64,000 nucleotides of DNA from JAKBEU01 sp036172095. GTDB lineage: Bacteria > Patescibacteriota > Microgenomatia > UBA1406 > GWC2-37-13. Positions 34,483 through 41,148 of the stretch are shown one piece after another. Position 1 is the stretch's first letter. Each line of letters opens with the position of its first letter. The stretch is from positions 1-64,000 of the forward strand of contig JAVHSH010000023.1 of assembly GCA_036172095.1 (NCBI GenBank), written 5' to 3'. The notes below the pieces were generated by a model. It worked only from the letters and a program-made list of their open reading frames with translations, made no database searches and was not told where the DNA came from. A program made the translations under genes and the position numbers.

Positions 34483-36671
34483 AGAAAAAACTTACCATCA
34501 CATTTGTTTTATTATTTATTTCTCTTATTGGGATCACTATTGGTATCTACTATTTTGTTTTTCATGACCTTCCATCTGCATCTTCTCTCCGCAACCTGAA
34601 AGCGATTCCATTTTCGACGCACATGTATGACAGAAATGGAAAACTCCTCTATGAAATTTATAAGGACCAAAATCGGACACCTGTTAAGCTTAAAGATTTA
34701 AAACCATATATTTATCAAGCAGCGGTTGCAATTGAAGATAAGGATTTTTATAAGCATCAAGGTGTATCATTTACCTCAGGAATTTTACGTGCCTTGAAAG
34801 AAATAGTCTTTCGCCAAAGCCTGCAAGGTGGCTCTACAATTACTCAACAGTTGGTCAAAAACGCCCTTTTATCTTCTGAACGAACCATTAGAAGAAAACT
34901 TCGGGAAATAGTGCTGGCAATCAGTGTAGAAAAGCAGTTTGATAAACAGGAGATTCTGGAGATGTATATCAACCAAGTACCCTATGGCGGCGCTGCCTAT
35001 GGCATCGAAGAAGCTTCACGAACATTTTTCGGAAAGCATGCTAAAGACCTTCGGATCGATGAAGCCGCTTTGCTTGCTGGCCTTCCGCAAGCACCTTCAC
35101 GGTATTCCCCTTATGTGAACCCTCAGTATACTATCGCCCGAAGAGATGAGGTTATCCAGCAGATGCGGGAACAAAAATATATATCTGAACAAGAAAAAAA
35201 AGATGCACTTGCACGTCCACTTGCGGTGATTCCGCTTAAAACGATTATGCATGCGCCCCATTTCGTATTTTATGTAAAATCCCTTCTTGAAAAAGAATAT
35301 GGAGCGGACATGGTCGAACAAGGCGGATTGAAGGTCACAACAACACTTGATCTTGATATCCAGGAAAAGGCGGAGGAAATTGTCCGAAATGAAATCGAAA
35401 ATCTAGTCAATCTTGATGTCTCAAATGGAGCAGTGTTGATAACCCGGCCGCCAACAGGCGAAATACTTGCGATGGTCGGCTCTTCAGATTATTACGCAAC
35501 AGCGTCAGGAACATTCAACGTTACAACAGCCTTACGCCAACCAGGAAGTTCAATCAAACCTCTCAATTATGCAGTCGGCATCGATAGGAAATTGGTGACT
35601 GCAGGAACGGTGTTCCTCGATATCCCAACTTGTTTTACGGCAGACGGGCAACCCGGTTCATACTGTCCTGTCAATTATGATGGACAGTTCCATGGCCCAT
35701 CACAACTGAGATTCGCTTTAGGGAACTCATTGAATATCCCTGCGGTGAAAATGCTTGCGGTGAATGGCGTAAAGGATTTTATCGCTTCAGCTTCCGCTTT
35801 CACAATCAGCTCATTCGATGATCCAACCCGCTATGGACTTTCACTTACACTTGGAGGAGGAGAAGTTCGTATGACGGAAATGGCCCAGGCATTCTCAACA
35901 TTTGCAAACCAAGGTATTCCCCGAAAACTAAATCAGATATTGAAAGTAGAGGATAGATTTGGGAAAGTGTTATATACCTTTAAGGATACGAACTTCGTCC
36001 AAGACGTCAAGAAGGCTATCCCTGCTCCATCCGCCTTGTCGATTCCAGGTAAACATGCTATTTCCAAGGAGACTTCCTATATTATCTCCCACATCCTTCT
36101 TGATGACAATGCGCGATCGGCAGCGTTTGGTGCCGGTTCCTATCTCGTCATTCCAGGAAGAGCCGTATCCGTAAAAACAGGTACAACAGATGATAAGAAA
36201 GACAACTGGACAATCGGATATACGCCGAATTTCCTAACGGCAGTGTGGGTCGGGAATAATGACAATTCACCAATGAATCCCGCACTAACATCCGGCGTCA
36301 CTGGCGCAGCCCCTATTTGGAATAAAATTATGAAGTCACTGCTGAAAGATCAGTCAGATTTATGGCCAATCAAACCCGAGACAGTGATAGGCAAACAGGT
36401 CTGTAATGATTCCGGTAGCGAAATGACGAAGGGAGATGACGGAAAAGAAAGTTGTTCAGCACGATATGAATATTTCATAAAAGGCACCGAACCAAAAGGG
36501 GGCGGAACCATTCGCCAGTCTGTTCCCATCAATAAGGATACCGACAAACTTGCAAGTCCCACAGATACGAATGTCGAGAACAGAGATAAGACCATCATTA
36601 AGGACATGTTCTCAAGCTATTGTGTGGACTGTAATCATGACAAAGATCCGTACTCCATTGTAAGGCTTTGA
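34479..36671 (+). CDS. Class A penicillin-binding protein (PBP1A-like)
   Basis: Bifunctional wall synthase. N-terminal helix (about residues 6-28), then a GT51 glycosyltransferase domain with AAVAIEDKDFYKHQGV (catalytic Glu), GGSTITQQLVKNALL, and EMYINQVPYGGAAYGIE. The transpeptidase domain has RQPGSSIKPLNY (active Ser), a GNSLNIPAV S-x-N motif and SVKTGTTDDKKDNW. The C-terminal 80 residues are Lys/Gly-rich with four cysteines (CNDSGSEM, CSARYEY, YCVDCNHD), which could form disulfides outside the cell. Length 730. Confidence 0.94.
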   Translation: MKKKLTITFVLLFISLIGITIGIYYFVFHDLPSASSLRNLKAIPFSTHMYDRNGKLLYEIYKDQNRTPVKLKDLKPYIYQAAVAIEDKDFYKHQGVSFTSGILRALKEIVFRQSLQGGSTITQQLVKNALLSSERTIRRKLREIVLAISVEKQFDKQEILEMYINQVPYGGAAYGIEEASRTFFGKHAKDLRIDEAALLAGLPQAPSRYSPYVNPQYTIARRDEVIQQMREQKYISEQEKKDALARPLAVIPLKTIMHAPHFVFYVKSLLEKEYGADMVEQGGLKVTTTLDLDIQEKAEEIVRNEIENLVNLDVSNGAVLITRPPTGEILAMVGSSDYYATASGTFNVTTALRQPGSSIKPLNYAVGIDRKLVTAGTVFLDIPTCFTADGQPGSYCPVNYDGQFHGPSQLRFALGNSLNIPAVKMLAVNGVKDFIASASAFTISSFDDPTRYGLSLTLGGGEVRMTEMAQAFSTFANQGIPRKLNQILKVEDRFGKVLYTFKDTNFVQDVKKAIPAPSALSIPGKHAISKETSYIISHILLDDNARSAAFGAGSYLVIPGRAVSVKTGTTDDKKDNWTIGYTPNFLTAVWVGNNDNSPMNPALTSGVTGAAPIWNKIMKSLLKDQSDLWPIKPETVIGKQVCNDSGSEMTKGDDGKESCSARYEYFIKGTEPKGGGTIRQSVPINKDTDKLASPTDTNVENRDKTIIKDMFSSYCVDCNHDKDPYSIVRL

Positions 36672-36680
36672 TTCCCTCGC

Positions 36681-37421
36681 TTAAATTTTGAAAAGTGTCC
36701 CGACAAAATATGCTACGACAGCGGCAGTCCCTCCAAGAAATAGTGTTTCTCCGACACTGCGAATGAAGCTTTGTTTTCCCACTTTCCAACGAAGAGCTCC
36801 CAAAAGAATGAGCGCTGCGGCTGCGGCACAAGTTGACATAAAGAAAAGTGTTGTACCTCTAAAAAAAACATATGGAATCAAAGGAATAAAACCAAAAACT
36901 ATAAATGAAAAAAAAGTCGCAAGCGACATCAAAATTGGATTATCGCTTTCTGGATTTGGCAGTTCCAATTCCTGATTCATCATGAAGTCGACCCAATATT
37001 TATCGTTAGTCATATAGATGGTAATCAAATCCTCAGCCTGTTTTCTTGAAAATCCCTTATCCACCAAAATTTCAATCGATTCTTGCTTTTCCATTTCGGT
37101 ATTATGGATGATTTCATGCGATTCTCTCCCTTTTTCAGTATTGTAAACGTCTTGTTCAGATCGTATCGAGAGAAAGTTGCCGAGCGCCATGGACACACCA
37201 TCAGCAAATAAATTGGCAAATCCAAATATTAAAACAGTTAGGACCGGGAGCTGCCCGGCGATATTCGCTTGTGCTCCGGCAAACCCTGCAACGACAGCGA
37301 AGGTCGTAACAATCCCATCATTTCCCCCATAGACGATTTCCTTCAAATATACCGTAAGGGGTGTCATCTTATGTTCTTCCGCAAGATGTTTATGTAAGTC
37401 GAATGTATGTGTAGTTGTCAT
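36681..37421 (-). CDS. VIT1/CCC1-family iron/manganese transporter
   Basis: Membrane transporter of the VIT family, moving Fe(II) or Mn(II). It has VYLKEIVYGGNDGIVTTFAVVAGFAGAQ as first helix motif (quoted in part as YGGNDGIVTTFAVV), then FANLFADGVSMALGNFLSIR, a cytoplasmic helical segment rich in Glu (ESHEIIHNTEMEKQESIE) matching the metal-binding region, and three further helices. Length 247. Start at the ATG 37421; the open frame begins at a TTG two codons earlier. Convergent with the penicillin-binding protein gene, divergent from the next gene. Confidence 0.88.
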   Translation of the reverse strand: MTTTHTFDLHKHLAEEHKMTPLTVYLKEIVYGGNDGIVTTFAVVAGFAGAQANIAGQLPVLTVLIFGFANLFADGVSMALGNFLSIRSEQDVYNTEKGRESHEIIHNTEMEKQESIEILVDKGFSRKQAEDLITIYMTNDKYWVDFMMNQELELPNPESDNPILMSLATFFSFIVFGFIPLIPYVFFRGTTLFFMSTCAAAAALILLGALRWKVGKQSFIRSVGETLFLGGTAAVVAYFVGTLFKI

Positions 37422-37428
37422 AGACAAA

Positions 37429-37438
37429 AGTATATACT
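37429..37438. promoter_or_regulatory. Shared palindromic -10 region AGTATATACT
   Basis: A perfect 10-base palindrome lies between the divergent VIT-like gene and the anchored protein gene. Leftward, TATACT (37434-37429) ends 7 bases before the VIT ATG; rightward, TATACT (37433-37438) lies 11 bases before the ATG at 37450. No strong -35 on either side. Confidence 0.45.
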
Positions 37439-37449
37439 ATAGTATAACT

Positions 37450-38055
37450 ATGAACGAGAGAATTTGTGTCTCAAAAAAAAATACTTATTTTGGTCTCTTT
37501 ATTGTCATAGTTGTCCTTTTTATTTTACTTACACAGCTCATCCTTAAAAGCAAACAAGCAAATACAAGTCGAGCTGCAGCTCCAAACATTTCTGTACCCG
37601 CGCTTAACGGACCGATGTGTTATTCTCAAAAAAAACAGATGTGTATGTATTCATCATATGAAACGTCACCGGAAAACAAAAAAAGCATCGCCGCATTATC
37701 TCTCATTCTGAGAGGAGATGACAAAAAAACACTGGATGATATTTTGGTGAATGAAGGAAGCACTGATGGAGACCAGTTGGGAATTGTAAACTATTATTGG
37801 GTTGATGGAGTCCAAAAGCATGAGATTATTGCACAATACAGTCTAAAAGAAATCAAGGAAATGGGAACTCTTACTTTTTGGTTTGAACTAAATTCGAAAC
37901 CCAAAATAAAGACTCTCTTGGAAAATAATGACAATTCATTTGAGATGTTTTATGTACCTAGTAACGAACTACAAGTGCCAGCAAATCAGGCTTGCAGTGA
38001 TCTACAAGACCGCTTTCCCAGCTCCTGTGTAACGATGCGCAGCACAATTCAGTAA
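37450..38055 (+). CDS. Membrane-anchored exported protein, unknown
   Basis: 201 residues: a short basic start, one helix (YFGLFIVIVVLFILLTQLIL, about residues 12-31), then an extracytoplasmic domain with four cysteines (MCYSQKKQMCMY near residue 57-68, ACSDLQDRFPSSCVTM near the end) that could form two disulfides. The middle reads as mixed alpha/beta with TLTFWFELNSKPKIK. No family recognised. The end is 6 bases before the trpR promoter. Confidence 0.65.
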   Translation: MNERICVSKKNTYFGLFIVIVVLFILLTQLILKSKQANTSRAAAPNISVPALNGPMCYSQKKQMCMYSSYETSPENKKSIAALSLILRGDDKKTLDDILVNEGSTDGDQLGIVNYYWVDGVQKHEIIAQYSLKEIKEMGTLTFWFELNSKPKIKTLLENNDNSFEMFYVPSNELQVPANQACSDLQDRFPSSCVTMRSTIQ

Positions 38056-38060
38056 TCCTC

Positions 38061-38089
38061 TTGACAATATACTAGCATACTAGTATAAT
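38061..38089 (+). promoter_or_regulatory. Consensus promoter of trpR
   Basis: TTGACA (38061-38066), 17-base spacer, TATAAT (38084-38089): a perfect sigma-70 consensus. The -10 ends 7 bases before the ATG at 38097, so transcription should start at the start codon. Confidence 0.85.
38068..38087 (+). promoter_or_regulatory. TrpR operator (ACTAG-N4-CTAGT)
   Basis: TATACTAGCATACTAGTATA is a near-perfect palindrome (two mismatched centre positions). Its core ACTAGCATACTAGT has both CTAG half-sites at the spacing of the E. coli trp operator core ACTAGTTAACTAGT. It fills the promoter spacer and enters the -10, so bound repressor would block RNA polymerase, giving autoregulation of trpR and probably of the following trpB. 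Confidence 0.8.
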
Positions 38090-38096
38090 AGTGTCC

Positions 38097-38351
38097 ATGA
38101 ATAACAGCTATTACAATTCACTTATTGACGCCATTTTGTCGCTCAAGACAAAAAAAGATGTAGATAGTTTTCTTGATGGGATTTTGACGCCAAAAGAACG
38201 GATGGAAATTCCGGTGCGTCTGCAAATAATAAAGCTCCTGAAAAAAAGGGTTCCTCAACACGAAATAGCGTCAACTCTGGGAGTTGGCATCGCTACTGTA
38301 ACCCGCGGATCAAAAGAAATAGCTAAAGGCAACTTCACGAACTGGCGATAA
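38097..38351 (+). CDS. trpR: Trp repressor TrpR
   Basis: Tryptophan-activated dimeric repressor, 84 residues from the ATG at 38097 (a GTG two codons upstream is possible). It aligns with E. coli TrpR over LTPKERMEIPVRLQIIKLL and the helix-turn-helix HEIASTLGVGIATVTRGS. The recognition helix keeps GIAT-x-TRGS, unlike the YerC/YecD relatives, and the E. coli Trp-contact residues Thr44, Arg54, Arg84 and Gly85 all have counterparts. The N-terminus is shorter than in E. coli. Its own operator precedes it, and trpB and trpS follow, so the control circuit is self-contained. Confidence 0.92.
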   Translation: MNNSYYNSLIDAILSLKTKKDVDSFLDGILTPKERMEIPVRLQIIKLLKKRVPQHEIASTLGVGIATVTRGSKEIAKGNFTNWR

Positions 38352-38446
38352 GCCACACCTTCATCTCATATCTAACCTTCCAATTTTTCCTTGCCCCTCG
38401 AAGCTTTATCAAAGTGGGGAATTAATAATTTTTAATTTTAAATTAT
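38352..38446 (+). other. trpR-trpB spacer
   Basis: 95 bases. It holds a weak hairpin (CCCC 38394-38397 with GGGG 38416-38419, inner CTTT/AAAG) and then a heptamer array up to the trpB start. No CTAG operator, no convincing promoter and no ORF for a Trp-rich leader peptide, so trpB is probably read through from trpR. Confidence 0.5.
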
Positions 38447-38447
38447 A
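38420..38447. repeat. Degenerate heptamer array, 4 units, upstream of trpB
   Basis: AATTAAT, AATTTTT, AATTTTA, AATTATA run directly into the trpB ATG, sharing AATT at each 7-base step. It occupies the place of a Shine-Dalgarno, which is absent. Confidence 0.65.
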
Positions 38448-39643
38448 TGAACATTTATAACCAACCAAACAATGAGGGTTTTTTTGGCAATTTTGGAGGA
38501 GCATTTGTTCCCGACCAATTGAAACAATCACTAGAAATACTTACCAATGAGTATTTGAAAATGAGAGATGATGCCACATTTCAAAACGAACTTAGTGAGT
38601 TGTATCGGACATATGCAAATAGACCAAGCCTTTTGTATTTCGCAAAAAACCTGACAAAAATTTCAGGCGGAGCAAAAATATATCTGAAACGCGAAGACCT
38701 TAATCACACAGGGGCGCATAAGATAAATAACACCCTAGGCCAAGCCCTTATCGCAAAACGTCTTGGAAAGAAAAAATTAATCGCAGAGACGGGCGCAGGA
38801 CAACATGGTGTTGCTGTTGCAACTGTTGCTGCCCTATTTGGAATGGAGTGCGATATATATATGGGTAAACGCGATGTTGAACATGAAAAGCCAAATGTAT
38901 ATCGAATGAAAATCCTTGGCGCAAAAGTCATAGAGGTGACACAGGGACAACAAACGCTCAAAGATGCGGTTGATGCAGCTCTGACTGCGTACGTTACGGA
39001 TCCAACGGTCTATTATTTGCTTGGCTCAGTAGTTGGCCCACATCCGTATCCTCTTATGGTTCGTGATTTCCAAAAAGTCATTGGAGAGGAAATAAAAAAA
39101 CAGATGCTCGATCAGGAAAATAAACTGCCCGATTATATCGTTGCATGCGTTGGTGGAGGAAGCAATGCGATGGGTGCTTTCTACGCTTCCATCAATGACG
39201 AAAAAACTAAGTTAATCGCCGTTGAACCAGCAGGTAAAGGAAGCGAAACAGATAAGCATGGAATTTCTCTTGGAAAAGGGACAATGGATGTGATTCATGG
39301 ATTTAAAACACTTGTCTTACACAACAAGTCGGGGGCTATTGGAGAGTCATATAGCGCCGCATCGGGCCTTGACTATCCAGGTGTTGGACCAGAAATGGCC
39401 TATCTCAAGGAAATGGGAAGAATTGAGCTTGCCTCGGCAACCGATGAAGAAGCTGTTGCGGCATTTTCTCTTCTTTCAAAAAAGGAGGGAATAATTCCCG
39501 CTCTTGAAAGCGCTCACGCAGTTGCCTATGGAATGAAACTTGCGAAATCACTGGATACTGATAAAATCATTGTGATAAATCTTTCCGGTCGTGGCGACAA
39601 AGATGTAGAGTTCATATATAAAGAATTTTTCGCAAAAGTATGA
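38447..39643 (+). CDS. trpB: Tryptophan synthase beta chain TrpB, without trpA nearby
   Basis: PLP enzyme that joins indole and L-serine to make L-tryptophan. It keeps the Schiff-base Lys92 (HTGAHKINNTLGQA), catalytic Glu114 (IAETGAGQHGVA), the phosphate loop VGGGSNAMGAF and the C-terminal VINLSGRGDKDVE. Length 398 is normal for TrpB1. The usual alpha-subunit gene and all other trp genes are missing here, and the next gene is trpS. It may salvage external indole, or act on serine alone. Loss of alpha-subunit contacts cannot be judged by eye. Confidence 0.94.
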   Translation: MNIYNQPNNEGFFGNFGGAFVPDQLKQSLEILTNEYLKMRDDATFQNELSELYRTYANRPSLLYFAKNLTKISGGAKIYLKREDLNHTGAHKINNTLGQALIAKRLGKKKLIAETGAGQHGVAVATVAALFGMECDIYMGKRDVEHEKPNVYRMKILGAKVIEVTQGQQTLKDAVDAALTAYVTDPTVYYLLGSVVGPHPYPLMVRDFQKVIGEEIKKQMLDQENKLPDYIVACVGGGSNAMGAFYASINDEKTKLIAVEPAGKGSETDKHGISLGKGTMDVIHGFKTLVLHNKSGAIGESYSAASGLDYPGVGPEMAYLKEMGRIELASATDEEAVAAFSLLSKKEGIIPALESAHAVAYGMKLAKSLDTDKIIVINLSGRGDKDVEFIYKEFFAKV

Positions 39644-39652
39644 GCGAATAGT

Positions 39653-39664
39653 CGCTTATAAGCG
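39653..39664. repeat. 12-bp perfect palindrome CGCTTATAAGCG before trpS
   Basis: A perfect inverted repeat in the 50-base trpB-trpS gap, 15 bases upstream of the trpS -10. It could be an operator or a short hairpin; no T-run follows, so not a terminator. Confidence 0.5.
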
Positions 39665-39679
39665 TACAATGTTATCCGT

Positions 39680-39685
39680 TATAAT
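39680..39685 (+). promoter_or_regulatory. -10 box of trpS
   Basis: TATAAT ending 8 bases before the trpS ATG. The -35 region lies in the palindrome and has only a partial match (TTATAA, 18-base spacer). Confidence 0.45.
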
Positions 39686-39693
39686 AAACACAT

Positions 39694-41148
39694 ATGATTT
39701 CACCAAACGTAAAACAATATTCAGTACAACTTGAAAAAATCGGCATAAAACATTCAATTGTGGAACATCCTCATCTGGTTGCAGTTGAGGATGTGTTGAA
39801 ATACTGCAAACTCACCTATGAGGATGGGGCATCGACTCTTGTGTTCAAAGTCGATGATGGGTATATTTCAGTCATCCGGCGCGATGATTGTAAAGTGGAC
39901 CTCAAAAAACTGCAACAAATAATTGGCTCTCAATTATTGCGAATGGCAACAAATGAGGAATTCACCCAGCTTACGAAACTGGAACCGGGTGCAGCACGTA
40001 TCGTTATACCCGAAGTTAAGCAAACATATATAGACGAAAGAGTCCTTGAGCGGAAATTTGTACAAGCCGGTTCAGGAAGTTTTACCTGCAGTATTCAATA
40101 TCAGACAAATGATTTGGTAAAAATACCAAATAGTAAAGTTGTCTCGATTTCAGAATTAGCGATAAAGGAACGGGTAAATAAATCGAACCGTGTATTTTCT
40201 GGGATCCGCGCTACGGGAAGATTGCATTTAGGTAACTATTTGGGAGCAGTCAAAGGAATGTTCGAGCTGCAAGAGAAATATGAAACAGTTTATATGGTGG
40301 TAGACACCCACACAATAACAACGCCATTCACACCCGATCTCTTAAGAAAGAACAAGAGAGAAATCATCGTCGATTATCTTGCTTCCGGTCTTGATCCTGA
40401 AAAAAGCATTATTACGTGCCAATCCATGGTGCCAGAACATACTGAGTTGGCATTTTATTTTTCATCGGTCATGTCGATTGCGCGTATGCAGCATCTCCCG
40501 ACGTTTAAGGATAAAATCAAACAACATCCAAATCATACCACGATGGCGCTTTTGAACTATCCGATTCTTATGGCTGCCGATATTCTTATTTACAAGGCAG
40601 GGCTTGTCCCGGTTGGGATAGATCAAGAACCACATCTTGAAATCGCACGTGAAGTTGCAAGAAAAATGAACGAACAGTATGGAATGGATTTCCCGGAGCC
40701 AGTTCGCTTTGCGACAAAAGGAGAATATATCCCTTCTTTGAAGGGCGAAGGAAAAATGAGCAAGTCCGTCGAAGGAAGTTATATTAACCTGACTGATTCG
40801 TCAGACGAAATCAAAAAAAAGATTCGTTCAATCCCATCAGCAACTGTTGCAGGCGGAGAAATGAGCGAAGGAGTAAAAACGCTCTTTACGTTTGCTCGAT
40901 TATTTTTACCTGATGCACTTCAACAATATGAGGAACAGTTCCAGTCGGGAACGTTGAAGTTTGTTGAGATAAAAGATGCGGTTGCCGAGGCAATCTCAAA
41001 AGACCTTAAACCTTTGCAGGAAAAACGAAAGGAACTCGAAGCAAAGCCAGACTATGTTGATACTGTAATAAAGGAAGGTGCGGAAAAGGCACGTCTCATT
41101 GCAAGAAATACAGTGAATGAAGTTAAAAGTAAAATGGGCTTAGGATGA
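39694..41148 (+). CDS. trpS: Tryptophanyl-tRNA synthetase with N-terminal YbaK-like domain
   Basis: Residues 166-484 are a complete bacterial TrpRS: GIRATGRLHLGNYLGAVKG (HIGH-like HLGN), MVVDTHTIT, PILMAADILIYKAGLVPVG, and GKMSKSVEGSYINL (KMSKS). Residues about 20-155 form an extra domain of the YbaK/ProX-like aminoacyl-tRNA deacylase fold: HPHLVAVEDVLKY, ASTLVFKVDDGYISVIRRDD, KVDLKKLQQIIG, RMATNEEFTQLTKLEPGAA and FVQAGSGSFTCSI. TrpRS normally has no editing domain. The Lys that precedes T/N-L in active YbaK proteins appears to be Ser47 here, so the domain may bind tRNA and not hydrolyse. Ends ATGA-coupled to the acyltransferase. Confidence 0.9.
   Translation: MISPNVKQYSVQLEKIGIKHSIVEHPHLVAVEDVLKYCKLTYEDGASTLVFKVDDGYISVIRRDDCKVDLKKLQQIIGSQLLRMATNEEFTQLTKLEPGAARIVIPEVKQTYIDERVLERKFVQAGSGSFTCSIQYQTNDLVKIPNSKVVSISELAIKERVNKSNRVFSGIRATGRLHLGNYLGAVKGMFELQEKYETVYMVVDTHTITTPFTPDLLRKNKREIIVDYLASGLDPEKSIITCQSMVPEHTELAFYFSSVMSIARMQHLPTFKDKIKQHPNHTTMALLNYPILMAADILIYKAGLVPVGIDQEPHLEIAREVARKMNEQYGMDFPEPVRFATKGEYIPSLKGEGKMSKSVEGSYINLTDSSDEIKKKIRSIPSATVAGGEMSEGVKTLFTFARLFLPDALQQYEEQFQSGTLKFVEIKDAVAEAISKDLKPLQEKRKELEAKPDYVDTVIKEGAEKARLIARNTVNEVKSKMGLG

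Noticed and set aside
38097..38351. YerC/YecD regulator in place of TrpR
   Set aside because: The recognition helix GIAT-x-TRGS and Trp-contact residues match TrpR, and a CTAG-type operator lies directly upstream.
38391..38419. Possible trp attenuator or terminator hairpin
   Set aside because: The stem is short and interrupted, there is no following T-run, and no ORF for a Trp-rich leader peptide precedes it.
2632..38447. Heptamer arrays considered as CRISPR or phage repeats
   Set aside because: Units are contiguous with no spacers, and no cas genes are in the window.
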